Source: an uncultured Fidelibacterota bacterium
GTDB lineage: Bacteria; Fidelibacterota; Marinisomatia; Marinisomatales; UBA8229
Assembly: GCA_913041945.1 (NCBI GenBank)
Contig: CAJWIT010000001.1
Location: forward strand, 45,251 to 109,250
Direction of reading: 5' to 3'
Length of the DNA: 64,000 nucleotides
In this document: one piece after another, positions 1 to 10,110 of the stretch
Layout: every line of letters starts with the position of its first letter
How positions within the stretch are numbered: position 1 is the stretch's first letter
Made by a program: the position numbers and the translations under genes
The notes under the pieces: generated by a model
Databases searched by the model: none
Told to the model about the DNA's origin: nothing
Seen by the model: the letters and a program-made list of their open reading frames with translations, nothing else

Positions 1-1001
1 GATGCCAAATACATTTCTACCTTTCCAGCTGGCAAAGGAATGCCAAGACCGTTTTCTTCAGAATTAATGATTTTTAGTTCAACAACCAAAGGTTCTTCCC
101 GCTGGCTTCGTTCCTTGTTTTCAAAAATATATGTTTTTTCGTAATTTATCACTCGCGGATTGTAGAGTTGAACTGTAATATTATCGTCTCCCATAAAATC
201 TAAAACTTCCGATAAGGTATAGATATGATAGTCCCCAAGAGATTTTTGATCTGCAGAGACTGGACTACTTGCTACTCTACTGGATTGGGCTCGAAGATAC
301 TGCTGACTTCCAGAGCTAATCTTCTTTTGGCCGGCGCGATGAAGTTCTCCTTCAACAAGTTGTAGCGTTAAATCGCTAAAATCTACATCGCTTCGATTTG
401 ATATTATTGCTTCCGGAATTAAATTTGCCTGGTTATCCTTACCATTCATAACCAAACGATAGACTGCATTCCAATCAAATCCAGTGCTTAAATAAATTAA
501 TTCGCCTTGAACCTGCATTGATTTTTCCAGATTAATTTCCCAAATCAGGGTAGGTTTAAACTGGGGATTTTCTATCTTATCTTCAGTTGAAATTAACTCG
601 ATCTTATCTCGGGGGATAGACAAAACCTCTGATTTTTTCTGAAGTGTTACCTTGGCATTATTGTATTCCAAAAGGATTCCTTCATGGGTTTTGCCTCCTA
701 AAATCTTTATTTCAACATATTCACCAAGTTTCCTAGAAAAAAACTCTTCTCCAGAAAAGATATTTGAATTAATTCTCTGCCATCGGACAACAATCTCATC
801 CTGTAATGTAAGGAATGGGGAATCAGTAAATAATCCATAGGGAAGCTGGTCATACTCTATAGTGCTGACGCCAGAGGGGACATTGGACCAGTTTACCGGT
901 TGTTTCACAAGAACAAATCCGTCTTTGTATAGAGTCATGATTGCTTGGTCAGCTTGTCCAAGCAAAAGAGAAAACATTAATAGACACATACTCTTTATCA
1001 T
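1..1001 (-). CDS. DUF4139 domain-containing secreted protein (partial, runs off the left edge)
   Basis: Reverse-strand translation from the ATG at 1001 (MIKSMCLLMFSLLLGQADQAIMTLYKDGFVLVKQPVNWSNVPSG...) stays open to position 1; ATGA overlap with the valS stop; resembles DUF4139 proteins. Confidence 0.7.
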   Translation of the reverse strand, partial: MIKSMCLLMFSLLLGQADQAIMTLYKDGFVLVKQPVNWSNVPSGVSTIEYDQLPYGLFTDSPFLTLQDEIVVRWQRINSNIFSGEEFFSRKLGEYVEIKILGGKTHEGILLEYNNAKVTLQKKSEVLSIPRDKIELISTEDKIENPQFKPTLIWEINLEKSMQVQGELIYLSTGFDWNAVYRLVMNGKDNQANLIPEAIISNRSDVDFSDLTLQLVEGELHRAGQKKISSGSQQYLRAQSSRVASSPVSADQKSLGDYHIYTLSEVLDFMGDDNITVQLYNPRVINYEKTYIFENKERSQREEPLVVELKIINSEENGLGIPLPAGKVEMYLA

Positions 1002-3619
1002 TGCAACATCTCCAAATTTATGGTCAACATTTTAAGCTCGTTATTCATTTCTATCAATTTTTTTTCCTCTCTTTCTACTACTTCTTTAGGTGCACGACTT
1101 AAAAAATCTCTTTTTGATAACTTTTTCTGTATATTAGATATATAGACCTTAAGATCTGTTTTCCTTTTCTCCAATCTTTCCTGCTCTAAAACAACATCTA
1201 TTAGTCCTTCAAGGGGGATAAAAATTTCCATATCCCGTATAACTGCCACAGCAGAATGCGGGGGTTTATCTAAAGACTCTCCAATTGAAATTTCTCTGAT
1301 CCCACATAAATTTTTTATTACACCATCATATTTTTCAAGAACAAATTTTGAGGCCCCATGCATCCGAACCACCATATCAGCTTTTTTGCCTGGAGGAACA
1401 TTCATTTGACCTCGGATAGTTCGTACAGCAATAATAATATCCTGAAGAAACCCCATTGTCTTTTCAGTTTTACTGTCTACCAGTCCCGGATGATAGTCTG
1501 GCCAAGGTGAAACAATGAGCTCTAAATCTTTTTCGGCTTTAAATTGGCTCCAAAGTTCTTCCGTAATAAATGGAGCATAAGGATGTAAAAGTGCCAAAAT
1601 TGTTTTTAAAACATGAACGATAACTCCCCGGACAACATCTCCTTCTCGAGAATCCTTCTCACGAAAGTGTATTTTAGTAATTTCAATGTACCAGTCACAA
1701 AAATCATTCCATGTAAAATCATAAAGCACTTTTGCCGCTTCATTAAAATGGAATCTTTCCAATTGGCGGTTATAGGCTTGAATGGACTTCTGCATTTTGC
1801 TCAATATCCATTGTTCTGGCAGACCTAATTTTTCTTTTGCAAAATCAATGTCCAGGGCCTGGCCATCTTTCAGATTCATGAGCACAAAACGGGAGGCATT
1901 CCACAATTTGTTCATAAAATTACGTCCCACTTCAAGTCTGTTCGATGAAAACAAAACATCCAAACCTTGGGGCGCCATGAGCATGGTTCCAAAACGAACG
2001 GCATCAGTACCATATTCATCAAAAAGTTCAAATGGGTCTGGTGAGTTACCCAATGATTTGCTGAATTTTCGTCCGGTTTTATCTCTAAGGATCGATGTGA
2101 AGTACACATCTTTAAATGGCAGATCGCTTTTGAATTCATAACCTGCCATGATCATTCGTGCTACCCAAAAGAAAATAATATCCGGCCCCGTCACCAGAAC
2201 ATCTGTGGGATAAAAATAATCCAGATCGGCACTTTCTTCTGGCCAATCGTGAACCGCCAAAGGCCACAACCACGAGCTGGCCCATGTATCCAATACATCT
2301 GGATCTCTATACCAATTTTCAGGGTCTTCTGGTGATTCAATGGACACATGCATTTTTTGTGGGTCTTCCTTATGATACCAAACCGGTATCTGGTGTCCCC
2401 ACCATAATTGACGGCTGATGCACCAGTCTTTGATATTTTCCATCCAATGCTTATAGGTCTTAACCCAATATTCTGGGTGAAATTTGATTTTTCCATCAGC
2501 CACTGCATGCAGTGCCGGTTTGGCCAGTTCGCCCATTTTCATGAACCACTGTTCAGACATGTAAAATTCAATAGGCACTTGCCCGCGTTCTGAATAACCT
2601 ACTTTATGAACATAATCTTCGGTCTTGACTAGAAAATCCTGTTCTTCAAGATCTTTAACAACCGTTTTCCTGGCATCATCACGAGATAAGTTCTGGTATG
2701 CATCAGGGGCATTGTCATTGATAGATGCATCTTCATTCATGATACTCACCAATTCAAGACCATGGCGTTCACCCATAGAAAAATCATTGGGATCGTGAGC
2801 TGGAGTAACTTTAACACAGCCTGTTCCAAATTCTGGATCTACATGGTTATCAGCTATTACAGGTAACTCCCTTCCCACCAATGGTAAAATCACCGTTTTA
2901 CCTACTAAATGTGAATAGCGCTTATCTTTTGGATGAACTGCTACCGCAGTATCACCAAGCATTGTTTCCGGTCTTGTTGTAGCCACAACCACAAATTCGT
3001 CACTGTCCTTAAGCGGATATTTAAAGTGCCAGAGATGTCCGTTGACCTCCTGGTGATTTACCTCTTCATCGCTGATCGCTGATCTGGAAACAGGACACCA
3101 GTTCACAAGCCGGTGACCTTTATAAATAAATCCTTTTTCATATAATTTTACAAAAGCTGACAACACAGCTTTCGTATAGCCCTTATCCATGGTAAACCGT
3201 TCCCGCTCCCAGTCACAGGAACAACCCAGTTTTTTCAACTGTTGGATAATAATACCACCATATTTCTCCTTCCATTCCCAGGCGTGGTTTAAAAACTCAT
3301 CTCTGGAAAGACTTTGCTTTTCGACACCTTGCTCTTTAAGCATCTCAACCACTTTTCTCTCAGTGGCGATAGAGGCATGATCTGTGCCGGGAATCCAGCA
3401 GACTTCTTTCCCTTCCATCCGGGCTTTACGAATAAGGATATCCTGAATCGTGTTATTCAAAACATGCCCCATAGTAAGTATGCCAGTTATATTGGGTGGG
3501 GGAATTACTATAGCGAAAGGTGTTTTTTTGGGGTTAGGTTCCCCGTGGAAATAATTTTTTTCCCCCCAAATCTTATACCAATAATCCTCAACCTCGGCAG
3601 GTTTAAACACTTTATCCAT
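998..3619 (-). CDS. valS: Valine--tRNA ligase
   Basis: 873 aa; HIGH-like (PPPNITGILTMGH), KMSKS-like (GRKFSKSLGNSPDP), C-terminal coiled coil. Confidence 0.97.
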   Translation of the reverse strand: MDKVFKPAEVEDYWYKIWGEKNYFHGEPNPKKTPFAIVIPPPNITGILTMGHVLNNTIQDILIRKARMEGKEVCWIPGTDHASIATERKVVEMLKEQGVEKQSLSRDEFLNHAWEWKEKYGGIIIQQLKKLGCSCDWERERFTMDKGYTKAVLSAFVKLYEKGFIYKGHRLVNWCPVSRSAISDEEVNHQEVNGHLWHFKYPLKDSDEFVVVATTRPETMLGDTAVAVHPKDKRYSHLVGKTVILPLVGRELPVIADNHVDPEFGTGCVKVTPAHDPNDFSMGERHGLELVSIMNEDASINDNAPDAYQNLSRDDARKTVVKDLEEQDFLVKTEDYVHKVGYSERGQVPIEFYMSEQWFMKMGELAKPALHAVADGKIKFHPEYWVKTYKHWMENIKDWCISRQLWWGHQIPVWYHKEDPQKMHVSIESPEDPENWYRDPDVLDTWASSWLWPLAVHDWPEESADLDYFYPTDVLVTGPDIIFFWVARMIMAGYEFKSDLPFKDVYFTSILRDKTGRKFSKSLGNSPDPFELFDEYGTDAVRFGTMLMAPQGLDVLFSSNRLEVGRNFMNKLWNASRFVLMNLKDGQALDIDFAKEKLGLPEQWILSKMQKSIQAYNRQLERFHFNEAAKVLYDFTWNDFCDWYIEITKIHFREKDSREGDVVRGVIVHVLKTILALLHPYAPFITEELWSQFKAEKDLELIVSPWPDYHPGLVDSKTEKTMGFLQDIIIAVRTIRGQMNVPPGKKADMVVRMHGASKFVLEKYDGVIKNLCGIREISIGESLDKPPHSAVAVIRDMEIFIPLEGLIDVVLEQERLEKRKTDLKVYISNIQKKLSKRDFLSRAPKEVVEREEKKLIEMNNELKMLTINLEMLQ

Positions 3620-3666
3620 CTAGAATCTTCACCACTGCCAATTCTGGAATAAATATTGCTTTCTTT

Positions 3667-4176
3667 TTATCGTTCCAATACCAATGAGAAAGCAGTGGTT
3701 AACTTTAGGACATTGTCATTGGCATTTACAAGGCGTATACACAAGACCCTACAGAGGGCTAACATAATTTTATATCCAGTATCGGGGTAGGTATCACAAA
3801 CCTGAAGAAAATCGTCCTTCATAATTTTGAGCAAATGACAATCTGTCAGTGCTTTTACATTTGCAGTTCGTAGGTCATTTTCATTGAACAGAGACATCTC
3901 GCCAAAAAGAGGCGGTGGCAATTGGTCACTGCTGAATTTTGTGAGTGCCTTTTCGCGATGATCTTTCCCCTGTCGGTCCAAATTCAATGTTAATGCTTGG
4001 CTAACTTCAACTTTTCCATCCACTAACATATACATTGAATCTCCAACTTCACCTTCCTTAATAAATATGTTCCCTTCTGATATTTGTACTTCCTCTGTTA
4101 TGTCAAAGAAATATTTTGCTTCCTCATCAACAATATTCTGAAAAACTGAAAAACTTTTCAACTGTTTAATATCCAT
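3667..4176 (-). CDS. Cyclic nucleotide-binding domain protein
   Basis: 169 aa; phosphate-binding-cassette-like FGEMSLFNENDLRTANVKA. Confidence 0.85.
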   Translation of the reverse strand: MDIKQLKSFSVFQNIVDEEAKYFFDITEEVQISEGNIFIKEGEVGDSMYMLVDGKVEVSQALTLNLDRQGKDHREKALTKFSSDQLPPPLFGEMSLFNENDLRTANVKALTDCHLLKIMKDDFLQVCDTYPDTGYKIMLALCRVLCIRLVNANDNVLKLTTAFSLVLER

Positions 4177-4183
4177 ATTATCC

Positions 4184-5305
4184 TCAAGAAATCACGACGG
4201 CTTGTTCACCGTCACTAATTAAATATTCTTCATGCGGATTTATTACCGTGCTAACCTTTTCCGCCTCTTGGAGAGATATTCCTCCCTCTTTTAATTTGTG
4301 TTCAATAAATGCATCTAGAGATGAGGAATCCGCTGATAAAATTGAATTAATTCCAAGGTTTTCCTCTATGGAGAATACACCCACTAGTATCAAACCATGC
4401 TCATTACGAAAATGGTCGGATAAAGCTGAAAAAGGTCTCCCTATGAAATCTTCAGGAATTTTCTGACATACAAACCTTGATGAAGCTGTTTCATCCAATA
4501 AGTGTGATACAGTCTGGGGCACCCCTGTTTCAATTACATGTGAAGCAACCATATATGCCCCAAAGTCATCGCTCACTACAACCTCATCAACATTTGTCCG
4601 TTTCATATGAGTAAGGTTCTCCTTATCCATTAGATAAGCCACAACGCGAATATTCGGGTCTATGCTTTTAATAGTCATCGTAGCAAAAATGGTTTTTTCA
4701 TCGGGACTGCTCAACGCTGTATCAGTCTCATTTGGAATAACGACCACCGTTTGTGAATCCCTGATACTGGCTTTTTCAAGAATATTTTCTCTTGTAAAAT
4801 CACCCGACACAAAATGGAGCTTGATCTGTCGGAACCGGGACCTTAACGCAGTGACTTTTTCTTCGCTCAAATCATTTATCAACACAATCTCTTTCTCTCC
4901 ATGAGCTAAATTATCAATGGTTCGTATAATTCTTCTCCCGTGTTTATTCCAACCACATAAAACCACATGATTTGTTATATTGATTTTTTCCAAACCTTTA
5001 CCCTCCCGGATTTTCTTTGCTACAAATATAGACGAAATCGTTGCTGTCAACAGTGAAATCAGAGATATCCCGCCAAACATTACAACTATAGAAAATACCC
5101 TCCCAGCAGTTGTTACAGGTGCAAAATCACCATATCCTACTGTAGTCATGGTGACGATTGCCCACCAAAAAGGATTCTCTCCTTTAGTAATATCTCCAGT
5201 TTCCAACAGTTTTAATACTATTCCACCAAAAACCATAATAATAAGAATACCAATACCAACTTGAAAAAAACTGTTGCGAAGTAATGTTCTAAACCACAGC
5301 TGCAT
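4184..5305 (-). CDS. Potassium channel with TrkA-N (RCK) domains
   Basis: Selectivity filter TTVGYGDFAPV between hydrophobic helices, then Rossmann-like RCK region (VVLCGWNKHGRRII). Confidence 0.9.
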   Translation of the reverse strand: MQLWFRTLLRNSFFQVGIGILIIMVFGGIVLKLLETGDITKGENPFWWAIVTMTTVGYGDFAPVTTAGRVFSIVVMFGGISLISLLTATISSIFVAKKIREGKGLEKINITNHVVLCGWNKHGRRIIRTIDNLAHGEKEIVLINDLSEEKVTALRSRFRQIKLHFVSGDFTRENILEKASIRDSQTVVVIPNETDTALSSPDEKTIFATMTIKSIDPNIRVVAYLMDKENLTHMKRTNVDEVVVSDDFGAYMVASHVIETGVPQTVSHLLDETASSRFVCQKIPEDFIGRPFSALSDHFRNEHGLILVGVFSIEENLGINSILSADSSSLDAFIEHKLKEGGISLQEAEKVSTVINPHEEYLISDGEQAVVIS

Positions 5306-5387
5306 AAACTGAAGTTAAGGTTTTCATATGAAAAATTAAATGAGAGAAATTGGAAAGATAAAAAAATATTAATTCGGGACAAAAATA

Positions 5388-6800
5388 CTATTTTTCAAAC
5401 AATGTCACCACTTCAATATGAGGCGTGTGGGGAAACATATCCACCAGAATAGAGCGACGAATTGTGTATCCGTTTTCCGTTAATATCCTTGAATCGCGTG
5501 CCTGTGTCGTTGGGTTACAAGAGACATAAACAATCTTATCAGCTTTAAGCTTTGGTAAGTAATGAGTCAAATGAGGATGCATACCTGCTCTCGGAGGATC
5601 TACGATTACTACGTTCGGTTTTGGTACTCTTTTTGGTAGTTGGCCTTTTTTAAAGTATGTATCCAGATTGGCCTTGAAAAACCAAACATTAGAAACGCCA
5701 TTTTTTTCTGCATTTTTTTCTGCATTCTCCAAAGCAGATCGGATTATTTCAAATCCATAAACCTTTTTCGCATGGGGAGCCAAATACAAAGAAATAGAAC
5801 CAATACCACAATATAAATCATAGACAATTTCTTCGCCGAAAAGTCGGGCAGCTTCAACAATTTGTTCATAGAGATTTTCTCCCTGAATGGTATTGGTTTG
5901 AAAAAATGAATTAGCAGAAATATCAATAGTAAAATTACCTATGTTCTCTTTAATAGTTGGCTGACCATAGAGTAAAATTTCATATTCACCAAAAGCAGAA
6001 TCAGCTTTTCGTGTATTCACATTGTTTACCATGGATGTGATTTCAGAAATATCATTCAGGAGTCCATCTACCAAAGGGGAAAGTTTATCCATATCCTCAT
6101 AGGCAGTTACAATATTCACCATCACCTGATGAGTCCGCACACCAAAACGCAACATAAGATGACGTAAAAACCCGTTATGTGTTTTAGGATCAAAAGGGGC
6201 TAATTCCGGATGGGCGCGGCATATCTTCTGAGCCTTATTCAGAATACGGTTTCCAATTTCAGGTTGAATGTGGCATTCCTTAATGTCTAAAATTTTATCA
6301 AATCGACCAGGGATGTGAAGTCCCAAAGCAATAGATTTTGGCGTATCTTCAGGTTCATCAGACAACAACCAGCGATTGGGTGAAAAGGTAAATTCCATTT
6401 TATTCCTGTAATGATACACATTTTCTGCCGGAATTACTTCGTCAAGTTCAAATTTAGGATATCTTCCAAGTCGGCGAAAAATATCTTCAACCTGATGGAC
6501 TTTTTGATTCAGTTGTTCTTTATACACTAAATTTTGAGTTTTGCATCCACCACATACACCAAAATGCGTGCAAGGTGGTTGCACTGCATTAGGAGAATCT
6601 TCTAACACTTCAAGAACACGTGCTTCAGCATACCCTTGTTTTTTCCGATAGACTAATGTTTTTACTGTTTGTCCGGGAATTGCATCCTTTACAAAAACAA
6701 CAAAATCGTTATACCGTGCAAGTCCCCGACCTCCAAAAGCCAGCGACTCAATTTTGAGTGTAAGCTCTGCACCTTTTTTAACAAAGTTAGAATCTGGCAT
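5388..6800 (-). CDS. rlmD: 23S rRNA (uracil-C5)-methyltransferase, RlmD/TrmA family
   Basis: TRAM-like N-terminus, CTHFGVCGGCKTQNL Fe-S motif, VDPPRAGMHP and YVSCNPTT motifs. Confidence 0.85.
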   Translation of the reverse strand: MPDSNFVKKGAELTLKIESLAFGGRGLARYNDFVVFVKDAIPGQTVKTLVYRKKQGYAEARVLEVLEDSPNAVQPPCTHFGVCGGCKTQNLVYKEQLNQKVHQVEDIFRRLGRYPKFELDEVIPAENVYHYRNKMEFTFSPNRWLLSDEPEDTPKSIALGLHIPGRFDKILDIKECHIQPEIGNRILNKAQKICRAHPELAPFDPKTHNGFLRHLMLRFGVRTHQVMVNIVTAYEDMDKLSPLVDGLLNDISEITSMVNNVNTRKADSAFGEYEILLYGQPTIKENIGNFTIDISANSFFQTNTIQGENLYEQIVEAARLFGEEIVYDLYCGIGSISLYLAPHAKKVYGFEIIRSALENAEKNAEKNGVSNVWFFKANLDTYFKKGQLPKRVPKPNVVIVDPPRAGMHPHLTHYLPKLKADKIVYVSCNPTTQARDSRILTENGYTIRRSILVDMFPHTPHIEVVTLFEK

Positions 6801-6829
6801 TGAATAGTTTAGTAAATATCAGGAAAAGG

Positions 6830-7693
6830 TTACACCCCGACGGGATGCCAAGTTGTCTTCATTTCCTGGGTTTCTAATATATAATATGGTCCCTGAGATG
6901 TTTTTTTAGACCAACCCTCATTTTTGTAAATAACAGTACGTTTTACATTAAGGGCGGCATTTTCTTCCACCATTTTGATTTCCTGAAGATTCTCCCCACA
7001 ATAAATCATGGAGTTTACATCCATATGCGATGAAAAATGTTCAAGCAATTCAGTCCGTAAACCTGTGAGAATATTCACCACACCTGCAGGAACATCGGAA
7101 GAATGCAAAATCTCCGCACACGAGATAGAACAAAGAGGCCGTGATTGAGAAGCTAAAATCACACAGGTATTACCACCTGCAATTACGGGCACAAGCACGG
7201 AGACAAACCCCAACAAAGAGGATTCTTCAGGTGCACAGACAGCCACAACACCAGTGGCCTCCGGAACCGTAAAATTAAAATAGGGCATGGAGACTGGGTT
7301 TACCCGGCTAAATATCTGCTGATATTTATCCGCCCATCCAGCATAGTAAATAAATCTGTCTATGGTTTGTGTAATTTCTTTCTCTGCAGCTCTCTTTGTT
7401 AAACCCTGAAGTATCAGTTCGCCAATGAATTGGTCACGATGCCCTTCAAGAATCTCGCCGATTCGATATAAAATCTGTCCCCGGTTATAAGCAGTTCGGC
7501 TGGACCAACCCTCAAAAGCCTTTCTAGCTGCCACAACTGCATTTCGGAAATCCTTCCTGGATCCACGACACATGTTCATGATTGCAGTTTTTTTCTCATC
7601 AGTCCATTTATAGTATCTCCCTGATTCCGTTCTGGGAAATTTTCCATTTATATACAGTTTATACGTTTTACGAATGCCTAATCGTTTGCTCAT
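6830..7693 (-). CDS. Truncated aldehyde dehydrogenase-fold protein without an obvious catalytic Cys (possible ALDH16 C-terminal half)
   Basis: 287 aa; ALDH N-terminal fold features (GRYYKWTDEKKTAIMNM, FEGWSSRTAYNRGQILYRIGEILE) but no GQxC motif; directly follows a full-length ALDH. Confidence 0.75.
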   Translation of the reverse strand: MSKRLGIRKTYKLYINGKFPRTESGRYYKWTDEKKTAIMNMCRGSRKDFRNAVVAARKAFEGWSSRTAYNRGQILYRIGEILEGHRDQFIGELILQGLTKRAAEKEITQTIDRFIYYAGWADKYQQIFSRVNPVSMPYFNFTVPEATGVVAVCAPEESSLLGFVSVLVPVIAGGNTCVILASQSRPLCSISCAEILHSSDVPAGVVNILTGLRTELLEHFSSHMDVNSMIYCGENLQEIKMVEENAALNVKRTVIYKNEGWSKKTSQGPYYILETQEMKTTWHPVGV

Positions 7694-7708
7694 TTTTCAA
7701 CTCCCCCG

Positions 7709-9175
7709 TTAGACCAATTCAACATATGAATGGAGTCCTTCAACACCGCCTTCTCTTCCCATGCCACTTTCCTTATATCCACCAAAAGGAGACCCTGGAT
7801 CAAATTTATTAAACGTATTTGCCCAAATAACTCCTGCCCGAATTTCTCTTGTTACTTTGAATAGTTTTGAACCCTTATCTGTCCACACACCGCCAGAGAG
7901 ACCAAAAGGGGTATTGTTTGCTTTTGTAATTGCTTCATCCACTGTACGGAACGTTTGAATAGCCAATACAGGTCCAAAAATTTCTTCCTGAACAATACGA
8001 TGGGATTGGGAAACGTCAGTAAAAAGAGTGGGAGCATGCCAAAAACCCTTCCCCGGCAGTTTACAAGATGGTTGGTAAATCAATCCTCCTTCTTTTTTGC
8101 CGATATCCACATATGTACATATTTTTTCCAGCTGCGGCCTGGAATTAATCGCACCAATATCTGTATTTTTATCTAGCGGATCTCCAATCACTAGAGTTTC
8201 CATCCTGTCTTTCAGTTTACTAAGGACTTCCATTGCCACACTTTCCTGCACATAAAGCCGGGAACCGGCACAGCATACATGCCCTTGATTAAAAAAGATA
8301 GCATTGATAATGCCTTCGACAGCTTGGTCTAAAGCCGCATCCTCAAAAATAATATTGGCTGCTTTTCCGCCCAGTTCAAGAGTGTACTTTTTTTCAGACC
8401 CCGCCACTGCTTTCATAATATATTTCCCGACCTCAGTGGATCCAGTAAACGCCACTTTATTCACACAAGGATGCTGCACCAGCATTTGTCCTGTTTTACT
8501 ACCCCCGGTTATAATATTCACAACACCCGGAGGCAAATCTGCCTCCTGAATCACCTCTGCAAGTTTCAATGCAGTGAGAGGTGTGGTTTCTGCCGGTTTC
8601 AGAACTACCGTATTACCTGTAGCTAGGGCTGGCGCAATTTTCCATGCTGCCATCAACAAAGGAAAATTCCAGGGAATTATTTGCCCGGCAACTCCCAACG
8701 ATTTTGTGTTGCGGCCTGGGAAAGCATAATCCAGCTTATCCGCCCAACCTGCATAATAAAAAAAATGTGCTGCTGCCAGCGGAACATCCACATCCCGGGA
8801 CTCCCTGATTGGCTTACCGCCATCCATGGATTCAATCACTGCAAACTCCCGCGCCCGTTCCTGAATTAAACGTGCAATGCGAAAAATGTATTTTCCCCGT
8901 TCAGAGGGATTCATTTTTGACCACACTTTTTCATAGGATTGCTGAGCTGCCTTAACAGCCTTATCCACATCTTTCTCATTGGCTTCCGAAACTTCAGAAA
9001 GCTTCTTCTCATTGGCAGGATTAATTGTATCAAAATAATTGCCCCCTTTTGAGGATGTGAATTTTCCGTCAATGAATAATCCATACCGATCTTTCAGCTC
9101 TATGTGATCTGTGCTTTCAAGCGCAGGACTGTATGACCAGTTCGTATCAAACTTTAATGTCTTTGTTTTATTCAT
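7709..9175 (-). CDS. Aldehyde dehydrogenase
   Basis: 488 aa; NFPLLMAAWKIAPALATGNTVVLKPAE, LELGGKAANIIF, catalytic FFNQGHVCCAGSR. Confidence 0.93.
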   Translation of the reverse strand: MNKTKTLKFDTNWSYSPALESTDHIELKDRYGLFIDGKFTSSKGGNYFDTINPANEKKLSEVSEANEKDVDKAVKAAQQSYEKVWSKMNPSERGKYIFRIARLIQERAREFAVIESMDGGKPIRESRDVDVPLAAAHFFYYAGWADKLDYAFPGRNTKSLGVAGQIIPWNFPLLMAAWKIAPALATGNTVVLKPAETTPLTALKLAEVIQEADLPPGVVNIITGGSKTGQMLVQHPCVNKVAFTGSTEVGKYIMKAVAGSEKKYTLELGGKAANIIFEDAALDQAVEGIINAIFFNQGHVCCAGSRLYVQESVAMEVLSKLKDRMETLVIGDPLDKNTDIGAINSRPQLEKICTYVDIGKKEGGLIYQPSCKLPGKGFWHAPTLFTDVSQSHRIVQEEIFGPVLAIQTFRTVDEAITKANNTPFGLSGGVWTDKGSKLFKVTREIRAGVIWANTFNKFDPGSPFGGYKESGMGREGGVEGLHSYVELV

Positions 9176-9187
9176 TTGTTTTATTCT

Positions 9188-10081
9188 CTAATCAATAGAA
9201 TAATAATTGATGGATTGATAAACACCTGTCGACTGTTTGACAATTTGCATCAAAACATCATTCGCCAAAGAACTGGCTCCAAACCGAAACCTGTCTGCAG
9301 TCATCCATCCCTGCCCCAGAGTTTCCCTCACCATAACCAGATATTGGATGGCAAGTTTCGCAGTACTGACTCCCCCGGCTGGTTTCATCCCGACCATTCT
9401 TCCTGTCCTTTTATAATAATCCCGAATGGCTTCCAGCATGACTAGTACCACAGACGGTGTGGCAGCTGGCTTTACTTTTCCTGTTGATGTTTTGATAAAG
9501 TCTGCTCCCGCCTCCATAACCAAATCACTTGCCTTGCGCACATTGTCCAATGTAACCAATTCTCCCGTTTCCAAAATTACTTTTAGAAGGGCTGAACCAC
9601 ATGTTTTTTTTACCTTAGCTACCTCATCAAAAACATAAGAATAATCTCCCTGTAAAAATCGTCCCCTGGAAATTACCATGTCCACTTCATTGGCACCTGC
9701 ACCTACAACGGACTTTACCTCTTCAAGCTTTGTGTCTAAGGTTGTCATTCCACTGGGGAATGCCGTGGCAACAGATGCTATGTTAATTGAACTTCCTTTC
9801 AATGCTTTTTTAGCTACTTTCACCATGCTAGGATATACACACACTGCAGCCACCTGGGGAAGTTTTGGAAACTGGTCGTGCAGATGAACCGCCTTGTAAC
9901 AGAGCTGCTTTACTTTTCCCGGAGAATCCTTACCTTCGAGGGTGGTCAGGTCAATCATGCTTAAAACCAATTTCAAAGCCTTGATTTTAGATTCTTTTTT
10001 TATACTTCGGGAAAATAATCGGGAGGCTCTCTCTCCTACACCTATCTGATCAATTGGGTGGATTTGAGGATGGTAGTTCAT
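9188..10081 (-). CDS. deoC: Deoxyribose-phosphate aldolase
   Basis: 297 aa; VAAVCVYPSMV, LKVILETGEL, DFIKTSTGK, VGMKPAGGV. Confidence 0.93.
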   Translation of the reverse strand: MNYHPQIHPIDQIGVGERASRLFSRSIKKESKIKALKLVLSMIDLTTLEGKDSPGKVKQLCYKAVHLHDQFPKLPQVAAVCVYPSMVKVAKKALKGSSINIASVATAFPSGMTTLDTKLEEVKSVVGAGANEVDMVISRGRFLQGDYSYVFDEVAKVKKTCGSALLKVILETGELVTLDNVRKASDLVMEAGADFIKTSTGKVKPAATPSVVLVMLEAIRDYYKRTGRMVGMKPAGGVSTAKLAIQYLVMVRETLGQGWMTADRFRFGASSLANDVLMQIVKQSTGVYQSINYYSID

Positions 10082-10110
10082 TATAACATGTTTTCCGTTT
10101 ACTGTTCTTG

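Noticed and set aside
1613-2593. Plus-strand and alternative-frame ORFs inside valS
   Set aside because: Antisense/shadow ORFs of a strongly coding gene with no recognisable domain or ribosome-binding site; the same applies to the other small ORFs antisense to annotated genes.
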